Counted from the stretch's first letter, positions 44,184-52,882 are shown. The stretch is DNA of 64,000 nucleotides from JAAZBV01 sp964460435 (GCA_964460435.1 CAYWRH010000002.1:1-64000), one strand, 5' to 3'. Notes: a model not told the origin generated them from the sequence alone. Program-made: numbers and translations.

Positions 44184-44311
44184 AAAATTTACATTAATTG
44201 CTACTCCTGCATTCAAAACACCCTGATCCCGGCTTAATTTCTTAATGTGCCCTGACAGGTTAGCTCCTCCTGAATGTCTTTGATTCATGATTCAGGAGGA
44301 GGCAAAAATAC

Positions 44312-45073
44312 CTACATCACAGACCCTCCTGATACATGCAGTACCTGGCCTGTTACATCAATGGATATATCTGATGCAAAGTACAGTGTTGCATTTGCTA
44401 TATCCTGAGCTGAGGTTGCCCTTCCAAGGGGGAGCTCCTTTTTCAGAAACTCAATAACCGCCTGTTTATCAGGGGCCTTGATAAAGTTTGTTGGTGCAGG
44501 GCCCGGGGCAACGCAGTTTACCCTTATCCTGTTTTTTGCCTCTGCTGTTGCAAGCTGCTTTGTAAACACATCAAGGGCGCCCTTTGCCTGGGCATAAACA
44601 CCCACACCGTGCGTGTACATGTGTGAGCTGCCTGAACCAATATTAACGATAGCGCCCTTTCCCTTTTTCCTCATGCATGGAAGGACTGCTGCTGATACAA
44701 ACATGGGAGAAAAGAGATTGAGAGAAACCTCTTTCATCCATATGGCCGGGTCCTGTTCTTCAAATGGGCCTGTAGACATGATTGCGCCTGCTACATTGCA
44801 CAGGATGTCAATATCACCCAGCTCCTTTATCATCTCCTTGACCATCATATCCACTTCGGCCTTGTTTGTAACATCGGCCTTAAGCGCTATGCTCTTTACG
44901 CCAAGGGCCTTTACTGCCTCGCAGGTAAGCTTCGCATCATCAAGATTGATATCTGTCACACCCACTGCTGCACAGCCTTCACGTGCGAGAGAGAGGGCAA
45001 TCTCTTTACCAAAGCCTATCTGGCTGCCTGCCCCTGTCACCAGCGCCACCTTTCCTTTAAACCCAAGATCCAT
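44312..45073 (-). CDS. Short-chain dehydrogenase/reductase (SDR)
   Basis: 253 residues. NAD(P)-binding TGAGSQIGFGKEIA at about 14-27, NVAGAIM, and catalytic Ser/Tyr/Lys in GSGSSHMYTHG, VYAQAKGAL. Classical SDR, FabG-like. Substrate not predictable; a 3-hydroxyacyl or alcohol substrate is likely from the family. Stand-alone gene with a GGAGG ribosome binding site. Confidence 0.85.
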   Translation of the reverse strand: MDLGFKGKVALVTGAGSQIGFGKEIALSLAREGCAAVGVTDINLDDAKLTCEAVKALGVKSIALKADVTNKAEVDMMVKEMIKELGDIDILCNVAGAIMSTGPFEEQDPAIWMKEVSLNLFSPMFVSAAVLPCMRKKGKGAIVNIGSGSSHMYTHGVGVYAQAKGALDVFTKQLATAEAKNRIRVNCVAPGPAPTNFIKAPDKQAVIEFLKKELPLGRATSAQDIANATLYFASDISIDVTGQVLHVSGGSVM

Positions 45074-45216
45074 TTGCTCCTCCTTGCTTCATGTTGTAAA
45101 CCGTTATATGTATGATTAATCCAATATATTGATTTTTTAAGTGAAACTGTGAGCTACCACAACTATTTTTATTAATCAAGAGATCATTTCTCCATTGCAT
45201 TATGCTAAAAGGCCTC

Positions 45217-45801
45217 TCAGTCGCCGGAGTATTTAATATAAAGATAATTTATTGCCTCTTTTATAAGTAGATCAGCAGGAATGCCGGTCTTACTGGAGAG
45301 CTCTGTAAAGGGTTTCAGGGTCCTGTCACACACACTCTTTTCAATAGACTCCTCTTCAGGAACATCAGGGGGCATCTCCTTATGGGAAAAGGACCTGTCA
45401 CAATCGGATTTACCCTCTCCATAACCTGTCTGTCTAATCTCCTTTAACACACTCCCCTTAAATGAGAGGATATAGCTGAAATTGCGTGGGCCACAGTTAT
45501 AGTACCAATCCTCCATCTTTACTGTCTTGCTTTCGTATGCGCCATCCCTATACTTTTCTTCAGGAAAGAGCGGACCCTCCTCTCTTTCAGAATAATATCC
45601 CTCTTCATCAGTGCCGATAACCTCTTTTGATGTAGGCTCCCCGCATATGGTCATGATGTCAACCTTTTTATCGCCAACCTTTACGACCCTGTTTCCGCAT
45701 CTGAATGATCTGACGCTGGGCCCCGCATATAGGGGCAGGGACATGAAAAAAACCAGAAAAACGCAGAAACATAGTCTTGCAAAAGGTAATTTAAACATCA
45801 T
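45217..45801 (-). CDS. DUF2845-type secreted protein
   Basis: 194 residues with a signal peptide (about 1-26, ending LYAGPS). The mature N-terminus FRCGNRVVKVGDKKVDIMTICGEPTSKEV is the DUF2845 signature; a Cys pair is present (FRCG, TICG), and YNCGP follows. Periplasmic, function unknown. A helical C-terminus (EESIEKSVCDRT) is extra. It is upstream-adjacent to the kinase-BON gene on the same strand. Confidence 0.75.
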   Translation of the reverse strand: MMFKLPFARLCFCVFLVFFMSLPLYAGPSVRSFRCGNRVVKVGDKKVDIMTICGEPTSKEVIGTDEEGYYSEREEGPLFPEEKYRDGAYESKTVKMEDWYYNCGPRNFSYILSFKGSVLKEIRQTGYGEGKSDCDRSFSHKEMPPDVPEEESIEKSVCDRTLKPFTELSSKTGIPADLLIKEAINYLYIKYSGD

Positions 45802-45823
45802 ATTTCTCCATTAAATTATTTTT

Positions 45824-46636
45824 TCACCACTGCCAGTCAGCGCCTATCCCTGCCTCATTTATTACCTCTCTAACACCTTTAACCCCTCTTGTAACCTCAT
45901 CAATTGCTGTTAGAGATCTTTTTGAACCTACGCTGCCTGATACGGTAACCTTTCCATTATCACTAACCACCTGAAGGTTTGCGTTGTTTGTCCTTTTATC
46001 CTTTGCAAGGGCTGCCCAGACCAGGCTGCTCAGCACCTGATTATCAAGTGCGCGTACAGAGTTTTCATCAGGCCTGAATTCATCCATGCCGGCCATCCTT
46101 GAGATGATATCCACAGCGCTCCCCACGCTTATACGATCAAGATTAATAACTATATCGTATAAAGCAGGGTCATTCCAGTCCACACCGTATAAAAATCTTG
46201 TCCAGTTGAGCCCCTGTTTATCAAGTTTTTTTATAAAGTTAATAGCCTCTTTGCGCGTCATTTTTTTATCTTCTATTGCCGCCTTGATGCGGTATTCCAT
46301 GTCAGCTATCACCCTTACACGGATTACATGGGAGATATTGCCAAGAAGCAGGTGTCCGGCATAACCGTGATAGACAAGATCATTTTCTTTTGCACGTTTG
46401 AGCAGGGCATATCTTACATAATTAAGATGTGCGATCTTTTTTGCTGGGGTCTCGATCCATGCCTTTGGGGGCTCCTCCATTGCTGCGGTGAGCTTGCTCT
46501 CAGGCACACCGAACTCTTCGGCTGCATCAAGTATTATCTCCTTGCTGATGCACGGATACCCCAGTTTACGGCCCAACTCCTCTGCTACCGCCTTGCCCCC
46601 GCTGTAGGTGCCTCTTGAAATCGTGATAATAGCCAT
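45824..46636 (-). CDS. Cytidylate kinase-like protein with C-terminal BON domain
   Basis: 270 residues. The first 200 form a P-loop kinase-like domain of the cytidylate-kinase-like/AAA_26 family: ITISRGTYSGGKAVAEELGRKLG with P-loop GTYSGGKA at about 8-15, and YHGYAGHLLLG. The last 70 (about 200-268) are a BON domain (NLQVVSDNGKVTVSGSVGSK, GVKGVREVINEAG). No signal peptide, although BON domains are usually periplasmic or membrane-associated. Kinase substrate unknown. Confidence 0.8.
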   Translation of the reverse strand: MAIITISRGTYSGGKAVAEELGRKLGYPCISKEIILDAAEEFGVPESKLTAAMEEPPKAWIETPAKKIAHLNYVRYALLKRAKENDLVYHGYAGHLLLGNISHVIRVRVIADMEYRIKAAIEDKKMTRKEAINFIKKLDKQGLNWTRFLYGVDWNDPALYDIVINLDRISVGSAVDIISRMAGMDEFRPDENSVRALDNQVLSSLVWAALAKDKRTNNANLQVVSDNGKVTVSGSVGSKRSLTAIDEVTRGVKGVREVINEAGIGADWQW

Positions 46637-46877
46637 AGAACCTCCTTATATTATAGGTTTGGATTATAAAGAACTTACAAAGCAACCCTTCATACAGACA
46701 AAGCCATGACTAACTTTTTCCTGTATTGTATATCAGTTATACCTCCATTGCAAACACTCATGCCGACAATCAGAAACCAGGCTAAAGATATATATTGCAG
46801 TAATAAATCTCTTTTCTTTTGTCTCATTTATGTCTATAACCCTCTAAAAAAATAAGGTATTCAAGCCGGAGGATATA

Positions 46878-48101
46878 ATGATAAGGATAAACGAGAACTA
46901 CAAAAAGCTTCAGTCATCTTACCTCTTTTCTGATATTGCAAAGAGGGTTGCTGCCTTTCAGAAGGAAAACCCCGAAAAGAAGATAATTAAACTCGGGATC
47001 GGAGATGTTACCAGGCCGCTTCCACAGGCGTGTATTGATGCAATGCACAGGGCCGCAGACGAGATGAAGGATATTAAAACCTTCAGGGGATATGGCCCTG
47101 AGCAGGGTTATGATTTTTTGAGGGAGGCTATCGCAAAGAATGATTACCAGTTAAGGGGTATTGATGTTTCCCCTGATGAGGTCTTTGTGAGCGATGGCGC
47201 AAAGTGTGACTGCGGTAATATCCAGGAGATATTTGCAACAGACATTACTGTTGCCATACCTGACCCTGTTTATCCTGTCTACCTTGATACAAACGTTATG
47301 GCAGGCCGCACAGGTTTTTACAACAATGGCAGATATGATGGTATTGTTTATCTTGATGGCACCGCTAAAAACGGTTTTGTGCCTGAGCTCCCTGATAAGA
47401 AGGTTGACCTTATTTACCTCTGCTTTCCCAATAATCCAACAGGCGCAACCATTTCAAAAGAAGAGCTTAAAAGATGGGTGGATTATGCAAGGGAAAACAG
47501 GGCGGTTATTCTATATGATGCGGCCTATGAGGCATTTATAAGGGATGACGCCCTGCCCAAATCCATATTTGAGATAGATGGCGCAAGGGATGTTGCCATA
47601 GAGTTCAGGAGCTTTTCAAAGACCGCAGGCTTTACAGGCATAAGATGCGCCTTTACCGTGGTGCCAAAGAGCTGCTGCGCTTATACATCTACTGGTGAAA
47701 AGGTGCCATTGAACGGCCTATGGAACCGCAGGCACACGACAAAGTTCAACAGTGTGTCATACCCGGTTCAGAGGGCGGCTGAGGCGGTATACAGCAGCGA
47801 GGGCAAGAAGCAGGTCAGGGCGCTATCCGATTATTACCTTAAAAATGCAGCGCTGATAAGGAGGGAGATGAGGACCCTTGGTTTTGACTGCATAGGAGGC
47901 GAAAACTCCCCCTACATCTGGGTAAACGGGAAGACCGATTCATGGGCATTTTTTGACAGGCTGCTTAAGGAAGCAGGGGTTGTGGTTACACCCGGCGCAG
48001 GCTTTGGCAAATGCGGTCAGGGCTATATAAGGATAAGCGCATTCAACAACTATGAGGATGTGCAGAAGGCAATGGAGCGTATAAGGGAAGCGCTCGGATA
48101 G
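46878..48101 (+). CDS. dapL: LL-diaminopimelate aminotransferase
   Basis: 407 residues. Begins IRINENYKKLQSSYLFSDIAKRVAAF as DapL does, with the PLP lysine in SFSKTAGFTG near residue 249-258. It makes LL-diaminopimelate from tetrahydrodipicolinate in one step, skipping the succinylase route, for lysine and peptidoglycan. A GGAGG ribosome binding site precedes the ATG and rsmE follows 20 bp later. Confidence 0.96.
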   Translation: MIRINENYKKLQSSYLFSDIAKRVAAFQKENPEKKIIKLGIGDVTRPLPQACIDAMHRAADEMKDIKTFRGYGPEQGYDFLREAIAKNDYQLRGIDVSPDEVFVSDGAKCDCGNIQEIFATDITVAIPDPVYPVYLDTNVMAGRTGFYNNGRYDGIVYLDGTAKNGFVPELPDKKVDLIYLCFPNNPTGATISKEELKRWVDYARENRAVILYDAAYEAFIRDDALPKSIFEIDGARDVAIEFRSFSKTAGFTGIRCAFTVVPKSCCAYTSTGEKVPLNGLWNRRHTTKFNSVSYPVQRAAEAVYSSEGKKQVRALSDYYLKNAALIRREMRTLGFDCIGGENSPYIWVNGKTDSWAFFDRLLKEAGVVVTPGAGFGKCGQGYIRISAFNNYEDVQKAMERIREALG

Positions 48102-48121
48102 ACGAAATAAGCGGGTCGTTT

Positions 48122-48868
48122 ATGAGACGCTTTTTTGTTGAAAAGATAATAGAGATTGACGGCATGTGTCTAATCCCTGAAAAGGAGGCAAGGCACATAA
48201 CAATGGTACTGAGGATGAAGGCGAACGACCCCTTTATCCTCATTAATGGAAAGGGTGAGGGTTTTGAGGCGGTTATAGAAAAGGCATCCCGTAATGGTGT
48301 TTATGCCCGCATTAAAAGAAGACTGCCAGCCACCCCGTCGCCACCAATCAATATTGAAATCTGCCAGGCGATTCTTAAACCCCGCATGATGGACTACATG
48401 GTAGAAAAGACATCAGAGCTCGGTGTTTCCCTAATACAACCCTTTTTTTCGGAACGAACTGTAATCAAAGCTGATAAAGATTATATTTCAAATAAGACAA
48501 GACACTGGCGGATGATAGCCCTTAGCGCCCTTAAACAGTGCGGAAGACCCACACCTGCTGTAATAGCTGAACCAGCCGGATTTAAAGAGATGGTAAAGGC
48601 GGTTGCTGATAAAAACGGGGTAAAGGCGGTGCTTTGGGAAGGTGAAGAACGCTCTGACCTCAAGAGACTTCTAAGAGAAAAGGAGGCGGCAGAAGATTTT
48701 ACAGGGATAATCGGGCCGGAAGGCGGGTTTACAGGCCAGGAGGTTAACCTGATGATGAATGAGGGTATTATCCCGGTATCTGTCGGCTCAAGGATATTAA
48801 GGGCAGAGACCGCTGCCATTGCCTTAACCACCATTATCCAGTATGAGTGGGGTGACCTGGGGGTTTAA
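48122..48868 (+). CDS. rsmE: 16S rRNA (uracil1498-N3)-methyltransferase
   Basis: 248 residues. N-terminal PUA-like domain (EKEARHITMVLRMKANDPFIL) and SPOUT methyltransferase core with the SAM-binding knot IGPEGGFTGQEVNLM and GSRILRAETAAIA. It methylates U1498 of 16S rRNA. In operon with dapL; convergent with the GNAT gene, 4 bp apart. Confidence 0.95.
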   Translation: MRRFFVEKIIEIDGMCLIPEKEARHITMVLRMKANDPFILINGKGEGFEAVIEKASRNGVYARIKRRLPATPSPPINIEICQAILKPRMMDYMVEKTSELGVSLIQPFFSERTVIKADKDYISNKTRHWRMIALSALKQCGRPTPAVIAEPAGFKEMVKAVADKNGVKAVLWEGEERSDLKRLLREKEAAEDFTGIIGPEGGFTGQEVNLMMNEGIIPVSVGSRILRAETAAIALTTIIQYEWGDLGV

Positions 48869-48872
48869 CATC

Positions 48873-49514
48873 TTACTCAATATATGACCGTACAAGCATA
48901 TTGAAGAGCACCTGGCTTGGCTTTTCACATTTCTCCTTTTCAGGGAACTCTTTATCAAAGGCCTCCAGGTTGTCATGACTTATATTATACACATCGCTGT
49001 AAATAAACCTCCATGTCTTACTGCCCATGATTTTACCCTCATCAAGCAGATGTATAAGCTGGCCAAGGGGGTATTTTCCTTCTGAGTTAGAAATATTGAA
49101 ATCCCTGCTGTTTTTAAAACCATGCCTGCAATAATTATGGGGGTCGCCCAAAATGATTATGGCCGGATATCCCATCGCCTTTGCCCCGGAGATACCTTTT
49201 CTTATCAGTTCACCACCAATTCCAAGGTGTTGATATGGAGGCAGCACACAGACAGGGCCAAAGGTTACTGTATCAAGCCTGCTGCCATTTGCATCTTCCA
49301 GATGTGAGGCAGTAAAGACGATACAGCCCGCTATCTTGTCTTCTGCAACTGCCACATAATATAGATTGGGTATAAAGTCTCTGTGTGTCCAGATATTGTG
49401 AATAGTCAGGTGTTCATCACAGCCCGGCACATAGAGGTTCCAGAATGCCTCCCGTGTAATATTTTCTACCTCTTTATAATCAGCAGGGGTTCCTTTTCGT
49501 ATTATAAATTTCAT
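48873..49514 (-). CDS. GNAT-family N-acetyltransferase
   Basis: 213 residues from ATG 49514, chosen because AAAGGA stands 6 nt upstream and the GNAT fold begins at once (MKFIIRKGTPADYKEVENITREAF); the frame continues open to 49559. Acetyl-CoA-binding motif A is VLPPYQHLGIGGELIRKGIS, followed by GDPHNYCRHGFKN. Similar to predicted acetyltransferases of the YhbS type. Substrate unknown. The upstream PIN gene lies on the same strand. Confidence 0.88.
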   Translation of the reverse strand: MKFIIRKGTPADYKEVENITREAFWNLYVPGCDEHLTIHNIWTHRDFIPNLYYVAVAEDKIAGCIVFTASHLEDANGSRLDTVTFGPVCVLPPYQHLGIGGELIRKGISGAKAMGYPAIIILGDPHNYCRHGFKNSRDFNISNSEGKYPLGQLIHLLDEGKIMGSKTWRFIYSDVYNISHDNLEAFDKEFPEKEKCEKPSQVLFNMLVRSYIE

Positions 49515-49545
49515 ATCTTTCCTTTGTATGAAGTGTTGATTAATC

Positions 49546-50043
49546 TTATTTGAGGTCATCGATCTTTCTTACCGGAGAATAAAAACCATAATCTGTCATC
49601 TTTTGAAGGATTGCATTTGCCTGACTGACTGTTATAGTCCCATCCAGAAGAGTTGCCTTGATAATACCTATTGTCCCGGTTACGACCACACCCATTTGAG
49701 AGCACACCCTTCTTGCCAACCTGTCATCTGTTACAACAATCAATCTCTGTTCACTTGCAACGGCGATACTGGATGCCTCTCCTTTACCAAGCTGGCCGCT
49801 TAACTCAATGTAAACCCTGCGCTCATTCCGGCTCATTTTACATATGCTGAAAATTCCATTTTCAATTAAGCTGTCTATTGTTTTGAGTAACGGGTATTTT
49901 GTAAATCCTGCAGAAAGCTCATCCAGAACCTGGGTGGTTATGATTGCCCTCTGCCTGTACCTGTTTTCTATTATATTGATCGATTCTGTCAGAAGGAAGT
50001 TGCTGAGGGTTACAGTATCAAAAATCCATCTCCTGTCAGGCAT
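49546..50043 (-). CDS. PIN-domain toxin-like protein
   Basis: 165 residues with a PIN nuclease-like pattern: an early Asp in FDTVTLSNFLL, Glu in VLDELSAG, and KGEASSIAVASEQ, VVTDDRLAR carrying the later acidic residues. PIN toxins cleave RNA. The preceding gene encodes a ribbon-helix-helix-like protein and the two overlap by 8 nt, the usual layout of antitoxin-toxin pairs. Confidence 0.78.
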   Translation of the reverse strand: MPDRRWIFDTVTLSNFLLTESINIIENRYRQRAIITTQVLDELSAGFTKYPLLKTIDSLIENGIFSICKMSRNERRVYIELSGQLGKGEASSIAVASEQRLIVVTDDRLARRVCSQMGVVVTGTIGIIKATLLDGTITVSQANAILQKMTDYGFYSPVRKIDDLK

Positions 50044-50347
50044 TATTTATGTCGCTTTCAAAAAATGAATTGTTCTGGACAATATTGTGCTCTTTAAGCC
50101 ACTCACGGATATCCCATATATTCATCCCAAACTCTTCTGCGAGTTTGCCCAGGCTGATATATTCACCCTGAAATGCCTCAAGCGCACGCCGCTGCTTCTC
50201 ATTAAGGTTAATAATATCAAGTTGATAGCATGATATTACAGCCCTTCTTACCAATTCACCAACAGATGTATCTCTTTTTTTTGACAGCTCTTTTAATCCC
50301 TGAGCAATTTCAGGATCTATCTTTATATGGAGCGTAGCATTTTGCAT
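50036..50347 (-). CDS. Antitoxin-like protein (ribbon-helix-helix plus UPF0175-like end)
   Basis: 103 residues from ATG 50347, chosen because GAGAGGT stands 6 nt upstream; the frame extends further back to 50416 but without a binding site. The N-terminus (ATLHIKIDPEIAQGLKELSKKRDTSVGELVRRAV) is a ribbon-helix-helix DNA-binding domain; the C-terminus (EYISLGKLAEEFGMNIWDIREWLKEHNI) is an HTH-like segment as in UPF0175 antitoxins. It should bind and neutralise the PIN protein and repress the pair. Confidence 0.75.
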   Translation of the reverse strand: MQNATLHIKIDPEIAQGLKELSKKRDTSVGELVRRAVISCYQLDIINLNEKQRRALEAFQGEYISLGKLAEEFGMNIWDIREWLKEHNIVQNNSFFESDINNA

Positions 50348-50387
50348 TTTGATACCTCTCTTTGCATATATGTACAAGATCAGGTAT

Positions 50388-50416
50388 ATAGTATGCCCTT
50401 TATTCTGGTTTTTCAA
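50388..50416 (-). promoter_or_regulatory. Promoter of the antitoxin-PIN pair
   Basis: On the minus strand TTGAAA (50411-50416), 17 nt, TACTAT (50388-50393). Transcription would begin near 50381, giving a leader of about 35 nt before ATG 50347. Supports the shorter antitoxin start. Confidence 0.5.
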
Positions 50417-50593
50417 CAGGAAATTGACATGAATTTATCTTGAAATAGATGTCATTCCCGCGCACAGGCTGTGACAAAATGTCATTTTTAGGTGATAGGC
50501 TGGTTTTTCGTAGGGTAGGGTTTTATACCCCACCAGTTGTAAGATGCTGTTTTATTAAATTAAATGTCGGTCGGGAGTAAATCCCGACCCTGT

Positions 50594-51208
50594 TTACCCA
50601 TTCTGAAATGCATCTTCTGCAAGCCTTTCGGCATATGCCCTGATATCAGAAGGCCATGAAGCAATCAGGGTTTTAAAGCGATCCGGGTCATTTGCATACA
50701 ATGCCCTTGTTGCCTCTTCATAACCAGGGAGGTTTCCTGCCATAGTGGTCATAAACCTGTATGTGGCCTCCTGCGCCTTTCGCACCCTCTCTTTACCGCT
50801 GTTCGCCTTTCTTGCCTCCTCAACAAGTTTACGAAGTGCAACAGATGCCCCTCCCGGTTGGCTGTTAAGCCAATCCCAGTGCCGCGGTAGCAGTGTGACC
50901 TCACGTGATACAACACCAAGCCTTGGACGACCCGGCCCCGATTGTGGCCTCTGGTCTTTATCTGCCGGTGTCTCTTTTGGCTCCATTGCACCAATTACGG
51001 CCTCCACACTTTTAAGGACATCCTGAGCAGTGCCCCGAAAATCCACATCAATAACTTCACTTGTTTCATCATCAAAAATGAGTATGGAAGCATCCTTATC
51101 CTGATCAATTATCCCTTTCACCTTTAATGCCACATCTAAAAGACTACCCGAAGCAACACACTTTTCACCTTTAAATGCAGTACAATTTTTTATATCTTGT
51201 TTCCCCAT
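50594..51208 (-). CDS. DUF2239-family protein
   Basis: 204 residues from ATG 51208 (GKQDIKNCTAFKG), chosen because AAAGGA stands 6 nt upstream; further in-frame ATGs at 51214 and 51271 are less likely since the promoter lies between. The N-terminal half (TAFKGEKCVASGSL, ILIFDDETSEVIDVDFRG) and C-terminal half (SREVTLLPRHWDWLNSQPGGASVALRKLVEEAR) match DUF2239. Function unknown. It stands alone with a clear promoter and operator. Confidence 0.82.
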   Translation of the reverse strand: MGKQDIKNCTAFKGEKCVASGSLLDVALKVKGIIDQDKDASILIFDDETSEVIDVDFRGTAQDVLKSVEAVIGAMEPKETPADKDQRPQSGPGRPRLGVVSREVTLLPRHWDWLNSQPGGASVALRKLVEEARKANSGKERVRKAQEATYRFMTTMAGNLPGYEEATRALYANDPDRFKTLIASWPSDIRAYAERLAEDAFQNG

Positions 51209-51239
51209 TTCCATTCCTTTATATTGAATTTTGAACAGA

Positions 51240-51268
51240 ATAATACCCGGGTAATATTTAGATGTCAA
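51240..51268 (-). promoter_or_regulatory. Near-consensus sigma70 promoter of the DUF2239 gene
   Basis: On the minus strand TTGACA (51263-51268), exactly 17 nt, TATTAT (51240-51245). The spacer contains TACCCGGG. Transcription is expected from about 51233, 25 nt before ATG 51208. Confidence 0.75.
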
Positions 51269-51287
51269 CAATAATATTATCCGGGTA
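51244..51287. promoter_or_regulatory. Paired operator TACCCGGRTAATATT around the promoter
   Basis: TACCCGGGTAATATT (51244-51258) and, inverted, AATATTATCCGGGTA (51273-51287) match in 14 of 15 positions, centres 29 bp apart. The first half-site covers the spacer and the edge of the -10 box, the second lies just upstream of the -35 box. Each half itself is partly palindromic around CCCGGG or CCGG. A repressor binding both sites would shut the promoter. Confidence 0.7.
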
Positions 51288-51342
51288 AAAAGCCTTCTCT
51301 GATAAAGAATATTAGCAATAATTTAATTGAAATTATTATTAG

Positions 51343-51367
51343 TCGGTTTGTTGAGCGAAGCAACCTA
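51343..51367. repeat. GTTGAGCGAAGCAACC-type repeat, copy 1
   Basis: TTTGTTGAGCGAAGCAACCTA. A related copy lies at 52854-52882 on the other side of the DUF4143 gene. This kind of short repeat around GCGAAGCAACC is widely dispersed in bacterial intergenic DNA. Confidence 0.5.
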
Positions 51368-51468
51368 ATCAGACAAGCAACACCAATCATTTATCTTTTT
51401 ATCCAATAAATAATGTTTGGTTGTTATTCCACCCTATCTGACGAAATCGTGAAAATCTCAAGTTAAAG

Positions 51469-51497
51469 TTGACATTTTCATGTTTATTTAATATCTT
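51469..51497 (+). promoter_or_regulatory. Sigma70-type promoter of the second DUF4143 gene
   Basis: TTGACA (51469-51474), 17 nt, TATCTT (51492-51497). The next 6 bases lead straight to ATG 51504, so transcription is predicted to begin at the start codon. No Shine-Dalgarno sequence precedes the ATG. Confidence 0.62.
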
Positions 51498-51503
51498 CCC
51501 CAC

Positions 51504-52682
51504 ATGATAACTCGTACAATCACAAAAGAGCTGATTGAAGCAAGTAAAGAATACCCGGTGGTAACTATATTAGGGCCGCGTCAGTCCGGAAAAACAACCC
51601 TTGTAAAAATGACCTTCCCTGACAAGCCCTATTATTCTTTTGAAAACCCAGATATCAGGCTGGTTGTTGAATCCGATCCAAGAGGTTTTTTAAATAATCT
51701 GCCTGATGGAGCCGTACTGGATGAAATCCAGAGAATTCCTCAACTGCTCTCTTATATACAAGGTATTGTTGATAATGCGCAGTCAAAAGGGATGTTCATC
51801 CTAACAGGAAGTCACCAGCCAGAGCTGCATCAATCAATCAGTCAGACCCTGGCAGGAAGAACATCAATCCTTACTCTGCTTCCTTTTTCAACCGGTGAAC
51901 TGGCTGGATTTCAAAAAGAGATCAAACCATTTGAGATTATCTATCAGGGAGCCTTTCCCCGTATTCATAATGAAGCCATTAATCCTAATCGTTTTTATAA
52001 TGGGTATGTGCAAACATATGTTGAAAGGGATGTACGGGCGCTTATTAACCTCAAAGACCTGCGAATATTTCAGCAATTTCTCCTCCTGCTAGCGGGCAGG
52101 ATCGGGCAGGTCATTAATTTTACATCTATCAGCAATGATATTGGTGTCTCTTCAACAACCATAAAAAACTGGATAAGCGTATTAAAGGCATCTTTTATAA
52201 TATTTGAACTTTCTCCATATTTTGAAAACATAGGTAAACGTGTAATTAAATCTCCAAAGATATATTTTACAGATACTGGCCTGGCATCATTTTTACTGGG
52301 GATAGATTCGGCTACTCAGGCGGAAAGGGACCCTCTAAGGGGTGGATTGTACGAAAATTTTATTATTCTTGAGGTATTGAAAGGTTATTATAACTCAGGC
52401 AAGAGGCCTGATTTATATTTTTACAGGGATACATATGGTAATGAGATAGACCTGATAGTAAGAAAAAACAGAAAGCTGACCCCCATAGAAATCAAGTCAG
52501 CGGCTACTTTTACAAAGGATTTTTTAAAAGGGATTGAACGGTTTATGAAAACCACAGGGGAGATATGTGAACCAGGCTTTGTGTTTTACAATGGCACAGA
52601 AGAATTTACAGTAAAGGGAACAAAGATAATCAACATAATAAAAAACAATGCGCTGGATAAGCTCGGAATTATGCGGGCTTAA
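51504..52682 (+). CDS. AAA-type ATP-binding protein with DUF4143 C-terminus (second copy)
   Basis: 392 residues. Walker A GPRQSGKT at 24-31, Walker B-like VLDEIQR at 71-77, sensor-like LTGSHQ, winged-helix segment (TSISNDIGVSSTTIKNWISVL), DUF4143 region with YFTDTGLASFLLG and a C-terminal PD-(D/E)XK-like NEIDLIV, IEIKSA. Same architecture as 377-1633 but clearly divergent in sequence, so not a recent duplicate. Stand-alone, bracketed by GCGAAGCAACC repeats, and with a predicted leaderless start. Function unknown. Confidence 0.82.
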   Translation: MITRTITKELIEASKEYPVVTILGPRQSGKTTLVKMTFPDKPYYSFENPDIRLVVESDPRGFLNNLPDGAVLDEIQRIPQLLSYIQGIVDNAQSKGMFILTGSHQPELHQSISQTLAGRTSILTLLPFSTGELAGFQKEIKPFEIIYQGAFPRIHNEAINPNRFYNGYVQTYVERDVRALINLKDLRIFQQFLLLLAGRIGQVINFTSISNDIGVSSTTIKNWISVLKASFIIFELSPYFENIGKRVIKSPKIYFTDTGLASFLLGIDSATQAERDPLRGGLYENFIILEVLKGYYNSGKRPDLYFYRDTYGNEIDLIVRKNRKLTPIEIKSAATFTKDFLKGIERFMKTTGEICEPGFVFYNGTEEFTVKGTKIINIIKNNALDKLGIMRA

Positions 52683-52853
52683 GGCGCGTTATGAAAATCC
52701 ATATCTTTAAGGAAGAAAAACAGCAAAACCAAGAGCTACCAGCTTCTCAGTGAGAGAGGTATTGAATCTGCGTTCAGCTAATGAAAAGAGATGGCCTGCA
52801 AAATATATCTTCATTTATTAATCACCGAATTAGTTGTTAAAGAGCACAGATAA

Positions 52854-52882
52854 GTAGGTTGAGTTAAGCGAAGCAACCCAAC
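52854..52882. repeat. GTTGAG-GCGAAGCAACC repeat, copy 2
   Basis: TAGGTTGAGTTAAGCGAAGC then AACCCAAC: a GGTTG/CAACC stem around a 12-nt loop. Related to 51343-51367; the two bracket the DUF4143 gene. Confidence 0.5.

Larger units (their letters stand above)
43991..44311. other. Repeat-bearing intergenic stretch of 320 bp
   Basis: No convincing gene. It holds the 28-bp perfect palindrome at 44054-44081 and, at 44156-44183, the CTCCGTG/CCTCCGTGG dispersed repeat. The remainder before the SDR stop codon has no recognisable signal. Confidence 0.55.

Noticed and set aside
52691..52753. 20-codon ORF after the second DUF4143 gene
   Set aside because: No ribosome binding site and no recognisable sequence; probably chance.
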